Shown piece by piece: positions 35,069 to 47,206 of a stretch of 64,000 nucleotides of DNA. The DNA comes from Monocercomonoides exilis (taxonomy: Eukaryota > Preaxostyla > Oxymonadida > Polymastigidae), in contig LSRY02000031.1 in the NCBI GenBank assembly GCA_001643675.2, forward strand, positions 1,023,001-1,087,000. Direction: 5' to 3'. Under the pieces are notes generated by a model, which was not told the DNA's origin, ran no database searches, and saw only the letters and a list, made by a program, of their open reading frames with translations. The translations under genes and the position numbers were made by a program. Each line of letters begins with the position of its first letter. The stretch's first letter is position 1.

Positions 35069-38000
35069 GACAATCACAATTGTAGTGGAAATGGTAGTGG
35101 GATGATGATGCATCCAGCAGTTGAATTTTACAATTTCTCTATCATTTCTGTGGACTTCACAGGCTGCAAAGCAAATTCTGGAGGATATTATGTGTTTGTG
35201 AATGGGAGCAATTCTGCAAGCTGGAAAAGAAACTCCTCAACGCTGGATGTGCAATATGATAATAAAAATTTCAACGAGTTGGTGGGATATGATCGGAGTG
35301 ACACAACAATGGGGCTATTCCCATTGAATGTGTATTTGGACAGATATCCGAATGCAGCACATGTGGGGAAGGAGGTGAATGGGCTGGGTGGATACGACTC
35401 GTGGTTCTGTGGGTTTGACTATTATCCGTGTGCCACCATCACCCATGCAGCTCAGGTGAAGTATCCAGACATTAACAAAAAGATCGAATTGGATTCAGGA
35501 TATGAGCTTGCTGAGGCAGTTGGAATGACAGATGGTCGTGAATGGGAGATATCATGTGAGACAAAAGGGATGGAAGTTGGGGTGAAAGCACCAGAGAATT
35601 TTGAGTCATCTTGTCTGATTGAGGCGTTGAGCAAATTTTCAATGAGAAACATCAAGTTGTGTATCACATCAGCTCAGTCTGGTGCATCATCATCATCTCT
35701 GATCACATCCAACTCCACACTCCTCACACTCACTGACTGTTCTGTTGTTTGTTCATCTGACAATTCAATTTGATATTGTTTTGTGAATGTGATTTGGGTG
35801 AAAGTGATAGTGGAACGATTATAAATAAAAGAGACCTTGACATTTGGAGAACATTTACCGATTGAGTTTACTGAAAGTGTCGATGTTGTGAACATAAAAG
35901 GATGCAATGTTGCAAGCATTAAGAAGAGAAACGGAAATGGATGATGGGTGAGTGGAGTGGTTGGAGCAGAGAGAGAAGATGTGAAGAATGGGATAATTGT
36001 GATTGAGTCGTGTGTTGTGAAGGGGTGCAGGTGTGCTTGTGGATAAGGAGGAGGGATAAGTGTTGTTGTGAAGGGGGAAGGGAGTGTTGTTGTGAATGGG
36101 AGTTGAGTGATTGATTGGAGTGACGCGAAGGGTCCAAGGGAGAGTTCAGGTGGAAGAGAAGGAAGAAGGGGAGGGATGATGATTGTGATGGAGAGCAGGG
36201 ATGGTTCAATGAAAATGGAATCTGGAAAAGACTATTTGTTTGGAGAGAATAACAAAGCTGAATATGGGAAGGATGTGTTTGTAGGTTGTGGGAGTGGTGT
36301 GTTGCTGGAGTCGAAAGTGAATGGGAGTTCATTTTCATTTTTTGATTTTCGTGAGATTCCCTCTGATGTTGTGAAGTTGTGTGGGAGTGAGGATGGGAGA
36401 GAAGGGGAAGTGATTCCGCTGTTTGTATATTTGTGTTCAATTGGCTCGAAGTTGAGAGTTGATGGGAGTGGAGAGAGTGTATTGGATTACAGTTATTGTG
36501 GGATTAAGGAGTTTGGGTGTTTGGCAGTTGATTATTGTGCGAACTCAAAATTGAGTGAAAGATCAAAAGAAATAGAGATTGTCTCATCTTCTTCAACAAA
36601 TGATGAAATTGAATTATCTTTATTTGATGTGAATATTTCAGGCAGAATAGAATTATCATCAGAGGAGGAGAGGATACAGGTGAATGTTAGTGATGAAGGA
36701 TCAGCCACACAAGATTGGCTTGTTGGATGTTCGAGTTCAGTGACTATGAGCAGACTTTCATATATTGTGAAAGATCAGTTGAATTCAAGGAGAAATGCAT
36801 TCATCCATTCAACATCAACACTCAGTATGACGAACTGTTCAGTCTCATTTGAAAGTGGGGCATTGACTGATGGAATGATGGGATACAGTATCATTGACAT
36901 GGCAGGAGGGAATCTGATTATTGATGGATTTGTGATGGAAAGTGGAGTGACACTGACAATGAATGGGAAATCACCAATAACGATGACAAGTGGAGTTCAA
37001 TTGGAATTGAAGAACAGCAGAGTGAGTGGAGTTGAGGTGGAAGTTGCAGGTGGAAATGGAGGAGGGGGATGTTTGAACGTTGGGATGAATGAAGAAGGAA
37101 ATGTGAAAATTGAAGAAAGCAATTTTTCATCAAGATGCTCAGGTGGAAGTGGAATGAAAGGAGGAGGGATGACGATATCAATTAGAAGTGGAGGAACATT
37201 GAGGGTGAAAGGAGTGAATTTGTCAGGATGTGAAGCGCCATCAGAGGATGTTGAGAATGGAGGGAGAGGAATGGGAGGAGGGATGTTTGCTGAATTTGTC
37301 AATCAAATGGGAACATTTTCATTGGAGAGCATGGAATTTGAAGGATGTGAGGCATGGAAAGGGAATAACATGTTTGTTTCAGGATGGGAACTGAGTGAGA
37401 TTGTGAATGAGGATCATTTCAAATGGGATATGAATTCAGAGGAGTTGATATCGTCTGATGAGTTGTGTGGATGGGAGAGGAAGATGACAGGAGATGAGGG
37501 ATATGTGATTCCATTGGTTGTGTATTTGTGGAACAACTGGAGTGGGAATGGGTTTGTTTCAGGAATAGAAGGAGGAGACTTCAGCGGGTGCGGGTTTTCT
37601 GAAACACCGTGTTCATCGATTGATCACTTGGTTTCTCTGAAATATGGCTCACTTGTAGAAGGCGAAACACACATCAGGATTGTGGAATCGGGGTTGCTGA
37701 GCTATTCCATATCATTCTTGTCTTTGTTGCAAACTTCACCAGATTCAGATTCACCAAAAGTGGTGATTGAAGGAACAAAGAAAGGGACAGGTGTGACAAT
37801 TACTGATGAAGATGATAATGATTAGGATGGTGGATCAATGATATCGTCGAATGTGAGTCCGTCGTTCTTCAATTTATCATTCACTAAACCCAGCATAACC
37901 ACCAATCATGAAGTATTCAATGATTCTTCTGGAACAAATACACTCTTATCTGTTTCAGATTGTTCATTTGGATCATTGACAGGGCTGACAGAGGCATTTG

Positions 38001-39555
38001 GATATTGCATGATGAGAGTGAATGGAGTTAGCGGTCTGATCGAGAAATGAACAATGAATTTGATTTCTGATTTGAAAGGATTCATCAGTTTCAGCCGAAG
38101 TGTCAATCAGGTGATTGTTCAGAAAGTGAACATTTCATTAACCACTGTGACAGATGGAAGTCTGATTTCTATGATTGAAGAGGAAAACCAGATGAACGGA
38201 GGTGAGAGCACCCATTTGAATGGGAATAGACAAGTTCTGAGGGATGTTGGGTGTTCATTTGCGAACATCACGAATGAAGGGATTGGAGCGAGTGTCATTG
38301 ATGTGGGATCATTTGAGAATGGAGTGGAGTGCGTGGTGGATGAGTGTTCGATGTCGAGTTGCAAGAGTGGTTTGAGTGATGAAGGAGGGGGGATGAGAGT
38401 GGTGCTGAAGAGTGGGGAGTCAGTGTTGAAAGTGAATGGGAGCTCGTTTTCGATGTGCAAGTGCTCGAGTGGGACAGGGTGTGGAGGAGGGCTGTTTATT
38501 GATGGGTCAGACCCACATGCGAATATTGGAAATGAAAGTCAGATTCCACCTCTGATTTTGAAGATTGTGAACATGCTGTTTGAGATAAATGAGGCACGTG
38601 TGGCGAAAGACATATATGTCAGATGCCACTAGATTGAGCACCAGATCAACGAAACATTGTTTGCGCTGAACTACAACCAGGAATCATTTGGCACAAATAA
38701 CTCCATCTGTGAGAGGAATGCAATCAATGAGATTGAAGTTGATCTGATTCCGTGATCACATTCTATTATTCGGCACAGGTGTTTGTGAGTGGGAGAGGGA
38801 GTGATGGGAGGGGACGTGGATTACAGAGCAACCCTTGTTCCAGCATCAACTGTGGGATTGAGCACATCCAGGAAGGAGTAATGAATGCGATTCTGATTAA
38901 TGGGGAAGAGTTTGAGACAGAAGAACTTGTGATTGGAGATCTGAATGTGAATCCATTCAAAAAGTCTCAGGCGATTGTGAATCTGAAATCGGAAATAGCG
39001 AAATCAGCAGAGAAGGATCGCATCATGTGGTTTATAAATGAAAGCGCTGTGGAGAGGTGCTCATTCGAGTTTGAAGATACGTTTGAGGCTTCTCGCAACT
39101 GCATAATGAAAGAAAAGAACGGGTCAATGGAGATCCAAAAATGCGAGTTCAACTCATCAGCAACAGCAGAAGACATGAAGCTGAACAGTTCGGTTGTGAG
39201 CGTGGAATGCAGAGAGCTGAAAATCTCAGAAACAACATTCAAAGATATTTATTCATCAAGATTGGTGCTTTCATTCCATGAAGAATCGAATGTGATTATT
39301 GATGAAACAAGAATATCGAATATCAAATGTGAGGGAGATGTTGTGAGTGTTGGAGGGAAAGCGAAAGTGGAGATGAAAAAGATGAAAGTTGAGAATGTGA
39401 CTCTGTTGTTGGAGGGGTGTGTGATTGGGATGGAAGATGCTGAACAAGAGGAAAGATTGTGCATGTTATTTGATAAAAACAGTTTTTCTTTTCTTGACGT
39501 TATTGTGGTGATGAATAAAAACGAAACCGTCTTCAAGGATGAAGTCAATTTTTAA
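35069..39555 (+). pseudogene. Right-handed beta-helix surface-type protein gene, as transposon cargo
   Basis: One reading frame carries a beta-helix protein from about 35069 to 38755, then shifts by one base near 38757 and runs to 39555. Motifs include GGGISVVVKGEGSVVVNGS near 36055, GGGCLNVGMN near 37065, GGGMTISIRSGGTLRVKG near 37165, GGGMFAEFVN near 37275, NNMFVSGWELSEIVN near 37365 and GCGGGLFIDGSDPHANIG near 38480. These are stacked turn motifs like the polymorphic surface proteins of oxymonads and bacterial Pmp proteins. About eight in-frame stops (TGA, TAA, TAG) interrupt it, but no indel is needed until the end. The longest open parts are 36107-37825 and 38752-39555. There is no signal peptide or terminal membrane span, so it is a captured or decayed host gene. 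Confidence 0.75.
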
Positions 39556-39853
39556 GTAAAGTGGAATAAAGAAATATCAGATAAATTTACACGGTGCACT
39601 TTGATTGTTACTGTTTTTTCATCTTCATTATTATTGCAATGTTGGACAGATCATCATATTATTGTCAAAGTCAAACAATCTGTTGATTATTCAGCGTGAT
39701 GTGATAAATGTTATTTGATAAGAAAAGAATGGAAAAAGAAAATTACAAAGTTATCGGCTTTGTTGTTGTGCTAATGCTTTTTGACTTCAGCAAGCTTCGA
39801 AGCATTCGCCTTTGAGTCAACTGTCTTAATTGTCTCAAATTAATATTTTGTTT
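39556..39853. other. Spacer inside the large transposon
   Basis: Non-coding AT-rich interval between the beta-helix cargo and the transposase remnant. Confidence 0.5.
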
Positions 39854-41218
39854 TTATTTTATTGTTTTCAATCGATGCTCAATAAAGAATTCTGTGTTTT
39901 CTTTGCACATGTGAATTCCATATGTTTCAATGTTCGCAAGAGATAATTTCTTTGTTGTGTATATTATTCTTCGTTTCTTTCTGAGTGAATTTTTTTCATC
40001 ATCTTCATCTTCTTCTTCTTTGTCTTCCTTTTTCTTATCCTCTTCTTCCTCCTCCTCTTCATCTCTCTCCTCTTCATCATCTTCATTTTCAACGTTGTCT
40101 CTCAAGTTTTCAAGGTTGGACGCATTTGTTGGATCAAAACTTGAATCATCATTCATTGTTTCACTTTTTTGTCAGTTTCATCAATTCTTTTCCGTTTTTG
40201 TTTTTTGCACATCGTTTCTAAATCAGATGCATCGAACAATTCGATTGGAATTTCCTATTTTTGTGTTATTTCCTTTTTCTTTTCACACAATTCTTATCAT
40301 TTGTCTTTTTCTTCATTTAGGAGTTAGGATTTTCTGCATATATAATTCTCATATGTGTAAATGAACGCCTGTAATTCTCTTGTGTTGATTTTGGAGAGGA
40401 CACTCATCATTTTCTGAAGATCATTAAAATTAATGAACATATTAACATATGCATATACGTATTCTTCTTTTATTTGATATGTATTTCCTCTTCTTTGTAT
40501 GTGTGCTTTCACATGCGACCACATTCATTCAATTGTTTGTGTGGAAATTTTTCTGTTTGTTTTATTCACAAAGTTTGTTGAGTGGTTTACGCTTTGAAGT
40601 TTGGAACTTTTTTTTTCTAAAATGTTGTAAGCAGACCACATGTCTGAATTAACAGTTGCTGATTTGTCTATGTTTCTTTCTAAAAAATTTAATAGTGACT
40701 GTTCAATTATATTTGGAAGAAACTCAAGTTTCAGTTTCTGTTTCTGTCCTTCTGTTTTTCTTTCTATTTTGCACCAACGCCATTGTTGTTCCTTTTCTCT
40801 TCCCACATTATTTTTGCTTTTTGAAATAAGTGTTTCATCCATTTCTATTGTTTTGTTGATGCCTATTTTGTCTGAGCAATTCAGTTCAAAATAGGCACAA
40901 ATTCTTCTCATCAATTGATAGAATTTACAATTGTTTTATTTGATAAATCTGTTTCTTTTGTCGTTTCTTTTATCTCGTGCCGATACCAGTAATGGTACAA
41001 CAAGCACATTGAAGAAAATGGTGATATTTTGTGTGCATTAAATATTGTTTTTTTATTCCAAAAATATTCCTTTTTGCATTTTTGCATCTAAATGAAAAAT
41101 TGCTTTTTTTATAACTCCATTTTTCAAGTTTCATATTGACCCCGCACTTATAACATTTAATATTTTTGTTAAAAATTCCATATTCTTCAAACAGTGAAAG
41201 GGAATACTCTTCGCTCAC
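39854..41218 (-). pseudogene. Merlin/ISXO2-like transposase of the large element, broken
   Basis: In minus-strand order: a start at 41218 with a zinc-ribbon region (IKCYKCGVNMKLEKW near 41150, Cys-x2-Cys), a frameshift near 40995, HYWYRHEIKETTKETDLSN, another one-base shift near 40925, TIEMDETLISKSK near 40850 (first Asp), ATVNSDMWSAYNIL near 40640 (second Asp) and STQTIE near 40530 (Glu). An in-frame TGA precedes MWSHVKAHIQRRG near 40520. The end (40156-39854) is a highly acidic tail, as in the intact Merlin protein, then SLRKKRRIIY. At least three lesions make it inactive unless they are sequence errors. Confidence 0.7.
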
Positions 41219-41330
41219 TGATTAATTAATTAGAAACTGTGTGAATGTTGGAAATTTGTTCTTTTCTGATTCCTCTTGCATGGATTTGATGAGTATTCTA
41301 AATTTTTTAAAGTTCAAATTAGATTATTTC

Positions 41331-41519
41331 ATAATGTTTTTGATCAAAAATGAAAAAATAAATTATGGGATTTATGATCAATAATAAAAATCGAGTGAAT
41401 TTTCATGATCGAATTTCGCAATTTCCCTCCTTGAATCGCTAAGTTAAACTATGTAGATTAACGCTATGATATTCAAATTTTGAAAAAATTCAAACTGAAA
41501 GTGGTTCAATTTCCACCTA
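41331..41519. repeat. 189-bp terminal inverted repeat, right
   Basis: Exact reverse complement of 34657-34845 by eye. Confidence 0.92.
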
Positions 41520-41936
41520 TAGTTAGTGTTTATAATGGTGGACACTTTCAATAACTGTAGACAGTGGCATTATCTCAGCAACCGTTGATAGTTGCATTTC
41601 GATAAAAAACTCAACTACTCCATCATTCAATATGAACTTCAAAGTCATTCAAAAATGAAACAACTTGCTCTGCAGAATTTTGAAAAAAAACATTTTTAAT
41701 TTTCGGAGAAACCCAAAGAAATTAAATTCTCAAATTTTCTCCGAAAATTAAAAATTGTTTTTATATAATTTCATTATATTGGTTTTGTGATTAAAACTAT
41801 TCATATTAGTTCATAAGCATTGAGGGAATAGTTGGGTTTATTGATGAAATGCAACAATCAACGGTTGCTGAGATAATGCCACTGTCCACATTTATTGAAA
41901 GTATCCACCATTATTAACACTAACTATATTTGATAA
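41520..41936. mobile_element. MITE-C, about 417 bp, fold-back
   Basis: About 85-bp inverted repeats: TAGTTAGTGTTTATAATGG at the left and the complement of TAGTTAGTGTTAATAATGG at the right, continuing through GCATTATCTCAGCAACCG. TA dinucleotides flank both ends. The centre contains an inner inverted repeat around TTTTCTCCGAAAATT. It lies directly against the end of the large transposon. Confidence 0.8.
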
Positions 41937-42627
41937 AAGTGTTGAAAAACTTCATCGCACCATTCCATTTCATCTTCAGCACAACAAAATGCAATTTTTT
42001 CACCAATTAGTATTTATTTCAAATTTTTGACCAACATTGAAATGCTGACTTGTCCTGACTGTCATGACCGTCATGACCGTCACTAACAATCAAAAATTCC
42101 TATTTTGCCTTTTCGTCAGTTTCCAAATGCAATTTTTTCATTGATTAAAAGCTAGAAAAAAAGTGTTTTGTTTTTCTTGTATAAATAATAAATTTAAAAA
42201 TGAAACTTAATGAATTATTTGGTTTTTTTCCTTTCACAAAAAATTAAAACTTAAATAAATCACTGACGTGAATATTTTTGTTGAGTCCGTCATAATTGAA
42301 ATTTCTTGTGGCAATGGTCATTACGTCACACAGGCTTATGTGAATCTCTTCACTTCTTTAAATTTATTTTATTTATAAAGTTTTGTTAAATCATAATTTA
42401 TTAATATCGAAAAAAAATAAGTTTCAAATGGACTGACGAATGAATTCGTTTGCAAGGTTGACGAAGAATTTTCACACATATTTTTGAAAAGCAAACGTGA
42501 ATGAGCAAAAAAGATCAAAGAATAAAATTTTTTTGTAAAAAATGTCATCCCATTAACAATTATTTTCTATACCAAATCTTTTTTGTTGTAATTTTTTTTT
42601 TCTTCTTTTTCATTCAGATTTCTTCAA
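41937..42627. other. AT-rich spacer, possible upstream region of the kinase-USP gene
   Basis: No coding frame. A short tandem phrase (CTGTCATGACCGTCATGACC near 42058) lies here. Confidence 0.5.
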
Positions 42628-45600
42628 ATGAATAGAAAAACATGTGAAGAAGAATTTGCAAAAAAGCATAGCGAAAAGGTCGGAATTTCGTGAAATTAAA
42701 GGAATTTTTAAGTCTTATTTTTAAACTTTTTTGATTCAAGGATGTTGTAAAATTTTTGGTTGATTTATCATTAATAATTGAAGAATCACATAAAAAAGGA
42801 AGATATATCGGAAATTTGAATCCAGCATTAGTTCAAATTGACGAAAACAAAATGTTTCACATTGGTTTGATGATAATGATGTTCTTTTTTCGAAATTTTC
42901 AACATTATGAGTCTTGCAAATTATTTCCAACAGGAAATTCAACATTTTCATCAGAATTTTATCAGCACCCAAGCAAGGATTTAATGTTTCCAAGGTTTGA
43001 AAGATTTATCTTTTTGGTACATGTGACTCCTTTTTGTAATATATTATTCGATGATATTTTCTTTCTTTATTTTTTTATGAAAGAAATTATATTGCTCCAG
43101 AGCTCTTTGAACGCTACCAGTTTGAGAATTTCACAGATTTATTTTGTAAAAATATTTCGGAATAACCAATTTAGTTTATCATCAGCGACAGATATTTGGT
43201 CACTTGGAGTTTTGACGTATCAATATGCAATTGGAAAGCATCCGTTCACAGGAACTGGAGTTCGTCCAACAAATTATCCTCAAAGCATTGATAATGTATT
43301 TGTTACGTCTCTTGGAATGTGGCATTTTAACAATAAGCTTTCTGCTCTTGTGCAAAAGATGATTTCACCTGTGTGACTTCAATGCATTTATTATTTTGAG
43401 GTTAAGCTTTGAAATGTCTTGAAAACATTTATTTATATTATTATTATCTTGATGTTCGTTCCAATTTTTAAAAATTTTTTATTTTTTTATTTGAAAATTC
43501 ATAATAATTCAATTGCTTGGAGCAGGATCCGAAATGCAGACCAACCCTTGCACAGATATTAAAGAATGATTTTCTTCAGGAAGAAGTCGAATACGAAAGG
43601 GCTTTATACGCTTCTCTGGAAAGTAATTCACAAATCTCTGATTCAGACTTTGGTATTTCTTCTTCTTCTTCTTCTTCTTCTCCTTCTTCTTCTTCTTCTT
43701 CTTCTTCTTCTTCTTCTTCTTCTTCTTCTTCTCCAACAAGCCAAGCAATCTCTTCATCACTTCATTCTGAACGCCAAACTGATTTCGTTCCTTCTTCCTC
43801 TTTCTCTTCGACCACTCAATTTTCAGCTTCTCCTCCTTTTCTGTCTTCTTCTCCTTCTTCTTCTTCTGCGAGCCCTTCAACTCCTCATCCATATGCTCCT
43901 CACATAGATCATCATAGTTATCCTTCTATTTCTTCTTCTTCCTCTTCCTCTTCTTTCTCTTCTTCTCCATCTTCTTTTTCTTTTTCTTCCTCCTCCTCCT
44001 CACTCTCCATCCCCTTCTACCCTGTCCCCCGCCTCCTCCCTCCTTCCCAGCTCGCCTGTCTTTCTCTGCCCCTCCCATTTCGAGGCATAGCAAACCCCGG
44101 AATGCTCTGCTACGCCGTCGCCCCTCTCACCCTGCTCGCCCTCCACCGCCAGTTCCGCTACACCCTCATCGCCTACAAGGGAGAAAGTTGTGCTGGCTAC
44201 ACGCCGCGCAATCTGGTGACTGAGTCCAACAGAAGCAGCAGCAGCATCATGGCCTACTCATCTGAATGGGGCATGGACGAAGGAGAAGCACAGCGGCTGA
44301 AGGAGAGGGTGAAGACGCTGAGCGAAGGGGAGAAATGGCGATTTGCACATGTGTGGAACGTGGTGAGGGAGCTGATGAAAGAGATGAACTACCGCAGAGA
44401 AAGACGGCCAGTGACGCTGGAGAGGCTGATGGAGGTGTTTACTGACGGAGCAGGAGAGAGAATGCGAGTGGGGCTGCAGGGTGATGTGTTTGAGTTTGTG
44501 CTGGAGCTGTTTGGGCAGCTGGAGATGTTCTTTGACATGCAAAGAGCGCCGAACGTGGTGCGGAAGCTGTTTGGCGGGCGGATGCTGAACGAGGTGATGT
44601 GCGAGCGAGGGCACGTGACAAGAAACGTGGAGCCGTTCTACTTGCTGGAGACAGAAGTGGCTGGGTTTGACTCGCTCATCCCGTCGCTGCATGCGATGAT
44701 GCGGGGCTCGTTCACAGACGACTACGTGTGTGAGGAGTGCTTGAGAGAAGAGGAGGAGAAGACAGAGAAGGAGAAGATGGAGAAGGAGAAAGAAAGAAGC
44801 AGAGCATCAACTGGATTTCAATATTTGTCGCAGACACAGCTGCAGGCAAAGCCACGAAATCCTGTTTATCCTTCTTCTTCTTACCTTTCTTCTTCAAATT
44901 CTTCTTCTTCTTCTTCTCCGTTTGGTTTCTCTCCTTCCTTCACTTCGTTGCACACCAGGAATCCTTCTTTGTCTCTGCAAAACTCGCTTTCTTCCTCTCG
45001 TTTCGGAGCAAAGACGATGTGGATGACACAAAGAGAGCAGGAAAAACACTCAGAAACACTCAAAAAAAGCATGTATAATATGAACAGCAGCATCAGAAGC
45101 AGCATGGGAAGAGGAGGAGGAGGAGGAGGAGGAAGTGGAGGTTTCATTGGGGATGTTGGTACAGCCCCAATCCGCTCTCCCTCGCGAGTCATCCACAGAA
45201 GCAGCCTGAGGGACCTTCCAAACACGCTTTTCGTTCATCTGCGGCGCTTCGACATCGACCAGAGCACGTTCCAGAGAAAGAAAGTGAACTCGTTCTTCCG
45301 CTTCCCCATCGACGAGGAGCTGGACATGTCGCCGCTGATGGAGGAGTCGAGGGAGCATTCAGAGAGAGGGAAGTCTCAAAGGGAGATTTTTGAGGGGGCA
45401 GCGGAAGCGATTCGGAAGCAGCTGCCGATGCCGCCTGCGCCGGCGGGCGGGTTTGCGAATCTTTTGAGGCCGAGCTCGTTCACACGGTACAGTCTGGCGG
45501 GTGTGATATGCCACAGTGGGAGCATTGAGGCTGGGCATTACTATACGTTTGTGAGGGTGAGGGAGAAGGAGAAAGAAGGGAGAGGAGAAAGAGGAGGAGG

Positions 45601-46084
45601 AGAAGGAAAGGAAAGCTGGGTGCTGATAAATGATCATATGGCCAGCCGGGTGAGGGGAAAAGAAGAACTCGAAGATCAGTTTTTTGGAGGCCCAGCATCG
45701 ATGAGCAAGACGGTGGAGGCGCTGGCGAGGGAGATTGAGATGGAGAGTGAAAGAGAAGGAGAAGGAAAAGAAGGAGAAAGAGAAAGAAAAGAAGGAGAAG
45801 GAAGAAGAAGGCTGAGAGAAGAGCTGGCTGGGGAGAAGCCGTACAGCGCAGTCATTGCGATGTACCAGCGGGTGCTGCCAGAGAACGAGTGGGTGGAAGA
45901 AGAGCAAGAGAAAGAGAAGGAGGTGTGGGAGAGGAGGTTTGAAGAGTATCGGAAGTATATGGAGAGAGGGAGAAGATACGAAGCAGACATGTTGCTGAAA
46001 GAGCTGCCTTTTCCGCCTTCGTTCCCGTTTTTGAAGCTGGATGACAAGAGAATTAAGAAAGAGGATGAGAAATTGGATGAGTGA
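42628..46084 (+). CDS. Pseudokinase-ubiquitin-specific protease fusion, five exons, 1036 aa
   Basis: Proposed exons are 42628-42678, 42741-42994, 43084-43145, 43186-43370 and 43526-46084, all with GT-AG introns (62, 89, 40 and 155 bp). They total 3111 nt in one frame. The N-terminal 230 residues are a kinase C-lobe: GNLNP in place of HRDLKP, YIAPELFE, DIWSLGVLTYQYAIGKHPF and DPKCRPTLAQIL. The N-lobe and HRD/DFG residues are missing, so it is a pseudokinase. A long Ser-rich linker follows. Then comes a USP domain: Cys box GIANPGMLCYAV (Cys about 379), QGDVFEFVLELF, a CERGH...CEEC finger region, His box HSGSIEAGHYYTFV (His about 855) and LINDHM (Asn/Asp about 886-887). The peptidase triad looks intact, so it should cleave ubiquitin. 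The C-terminus is a Glu/Arg-rich coiled coil. The 40-bp intron is the least certain part. Confidence 0.8.
43655..43735. repeat. (TTC)n tract encoding the poly-Ser linker
   Basis: TCT/TTC triplets, in frame as Ser in the kinase-USP gene. Confidence 0.95.
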
Positions 46085-47206
46085 GAAGGGGGAAGGAGAA
46101 GAGGAGAGGAGGAGAAGAAGAAGAAGAAGAAGAAGAAGAGGAGGAGGAAGAGGAAGAGGAAGAAGAAGATTTGGTTATAACCAATTTTTAGGTGAAAACT
46201 TTTTAAATGGTTTTTCATTAATTTCTTTGAAAGAAAGATTATATATAATTATAAGGGAAATGAAAAGAAAATTGGATGAAGAAGAAAGAAAGGAAAGGAA
46301 AGGAAAGGAAGTTAAAGAAAGAAGAAAGAAGAAAGAAGAAAGAAAAAGAAGAAGAAGAAGAAGAAGAAGAAGAAATATTTATTTTAAGTTAAAGGAGCAG
46401 AAATGCATATGTGAAGAAATTATTGTCAAGACTGACGAAGATAATACTGGAAAGAAAGGATGATTGTGAATATTAGAATGATTTTATTTTATTTTTTATT
46501 TAATTTTTTATTTATTTTATTTATTTTATTTTATATTTTGTAAAAGAAAATGGTGATCAATGTTTGTTTTCATATGGCGGATTGAGGAATTTTGGGCTTT
46601 TTTTATTGTTCATTTTATTTTTTTTAGTAATATATTTGTGGAGAAATGTAAAGAGCCTGAAAAATAATTTTTTTGGAAATGAAGAAAGAAAAGAATGAGA
46701 ATTAGAAAAAGAAAAAGTGAAAGAAAAGAATAAGAATAAGAATAAGATTCGAAATGAAAATGCCATATCCAATTTATGAAAGACATTTCATAAAGAAGAA
46801 TACAGTATTAATTGAAGAACAGCTAAAGAACAATAAAAAGGAAAAGTGATTTAAGAAAAGCTTTTGGATGCATATTATAAAAGTCTTGTGAATGCAATTC
46901 AAACAATCAACTAACTTGAAGGAGAACAAGAATTGGCTTTGGTGGAAAGGAAAGAAACAATTTATTTTAAGATTATAGGTTTTTGATTTTTATTATTTGA
47001 AATTTATTTTGAAGAAATTGCATGTTTTTCAACTTTTTAAGCTGATTAATAATTGTTCACTAAATAACTGAACATAACTTTTTTATAATGAAAGCTTTTT
47101 TCATTTCATTTTTTTCATTTGTGGTTTGAAGTTTCAATTTTTTCAAATCAAAATTTCCATTATTGCATTTCATTTTTCGATTATTGAAAGAACAACTATT
47201 AAAATC
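46085..47206. other. Spacer with purine triplet tracts
   Basis: GAA/GAG tracts at 46100-46175 and 46320-46372 follow the USP stop codon. A 69-codon charged open stretch at 46258-46461 is probably low-complexity noise. No other gene is seen up to the small gene at 47207. Confidence 0.45.

Larger units (their letters stand above)
34657..41519. mobile_element. Large Merlin-type transposon carrying a beta-helix gene, about 6.86 kb
   Basis: Bounded by perfect 189-bp inverted repeats. Inside are a Merlin/ISXO2-like transposase remnant on the minus strand near the right end and a 4.5-kb beta-helix gene on the plus strand. I see no 8-bp target duplication. The right border is obscured because MITE-C starts at the terminal TA. 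Identical TIRs suggest recent movement or gene conversion, yet both internal genes are broken. Alternatively it is a large inverted-repeat structure made by other means, but the transposase next to the TIR favours a transposon. Confidence 0.75.

Noticed and set aside
35919-36440. Minus-strand Ser/His/Pro-rich open stretch
   Set aside because: Antisense to the beta-helix frame. The plus strand carries the GGG turn motifs.
44258-44692. Minus-strand open stretch opposite the USP domain
   Set aside because: Antisense shadow of the conserved USP coding sequence.
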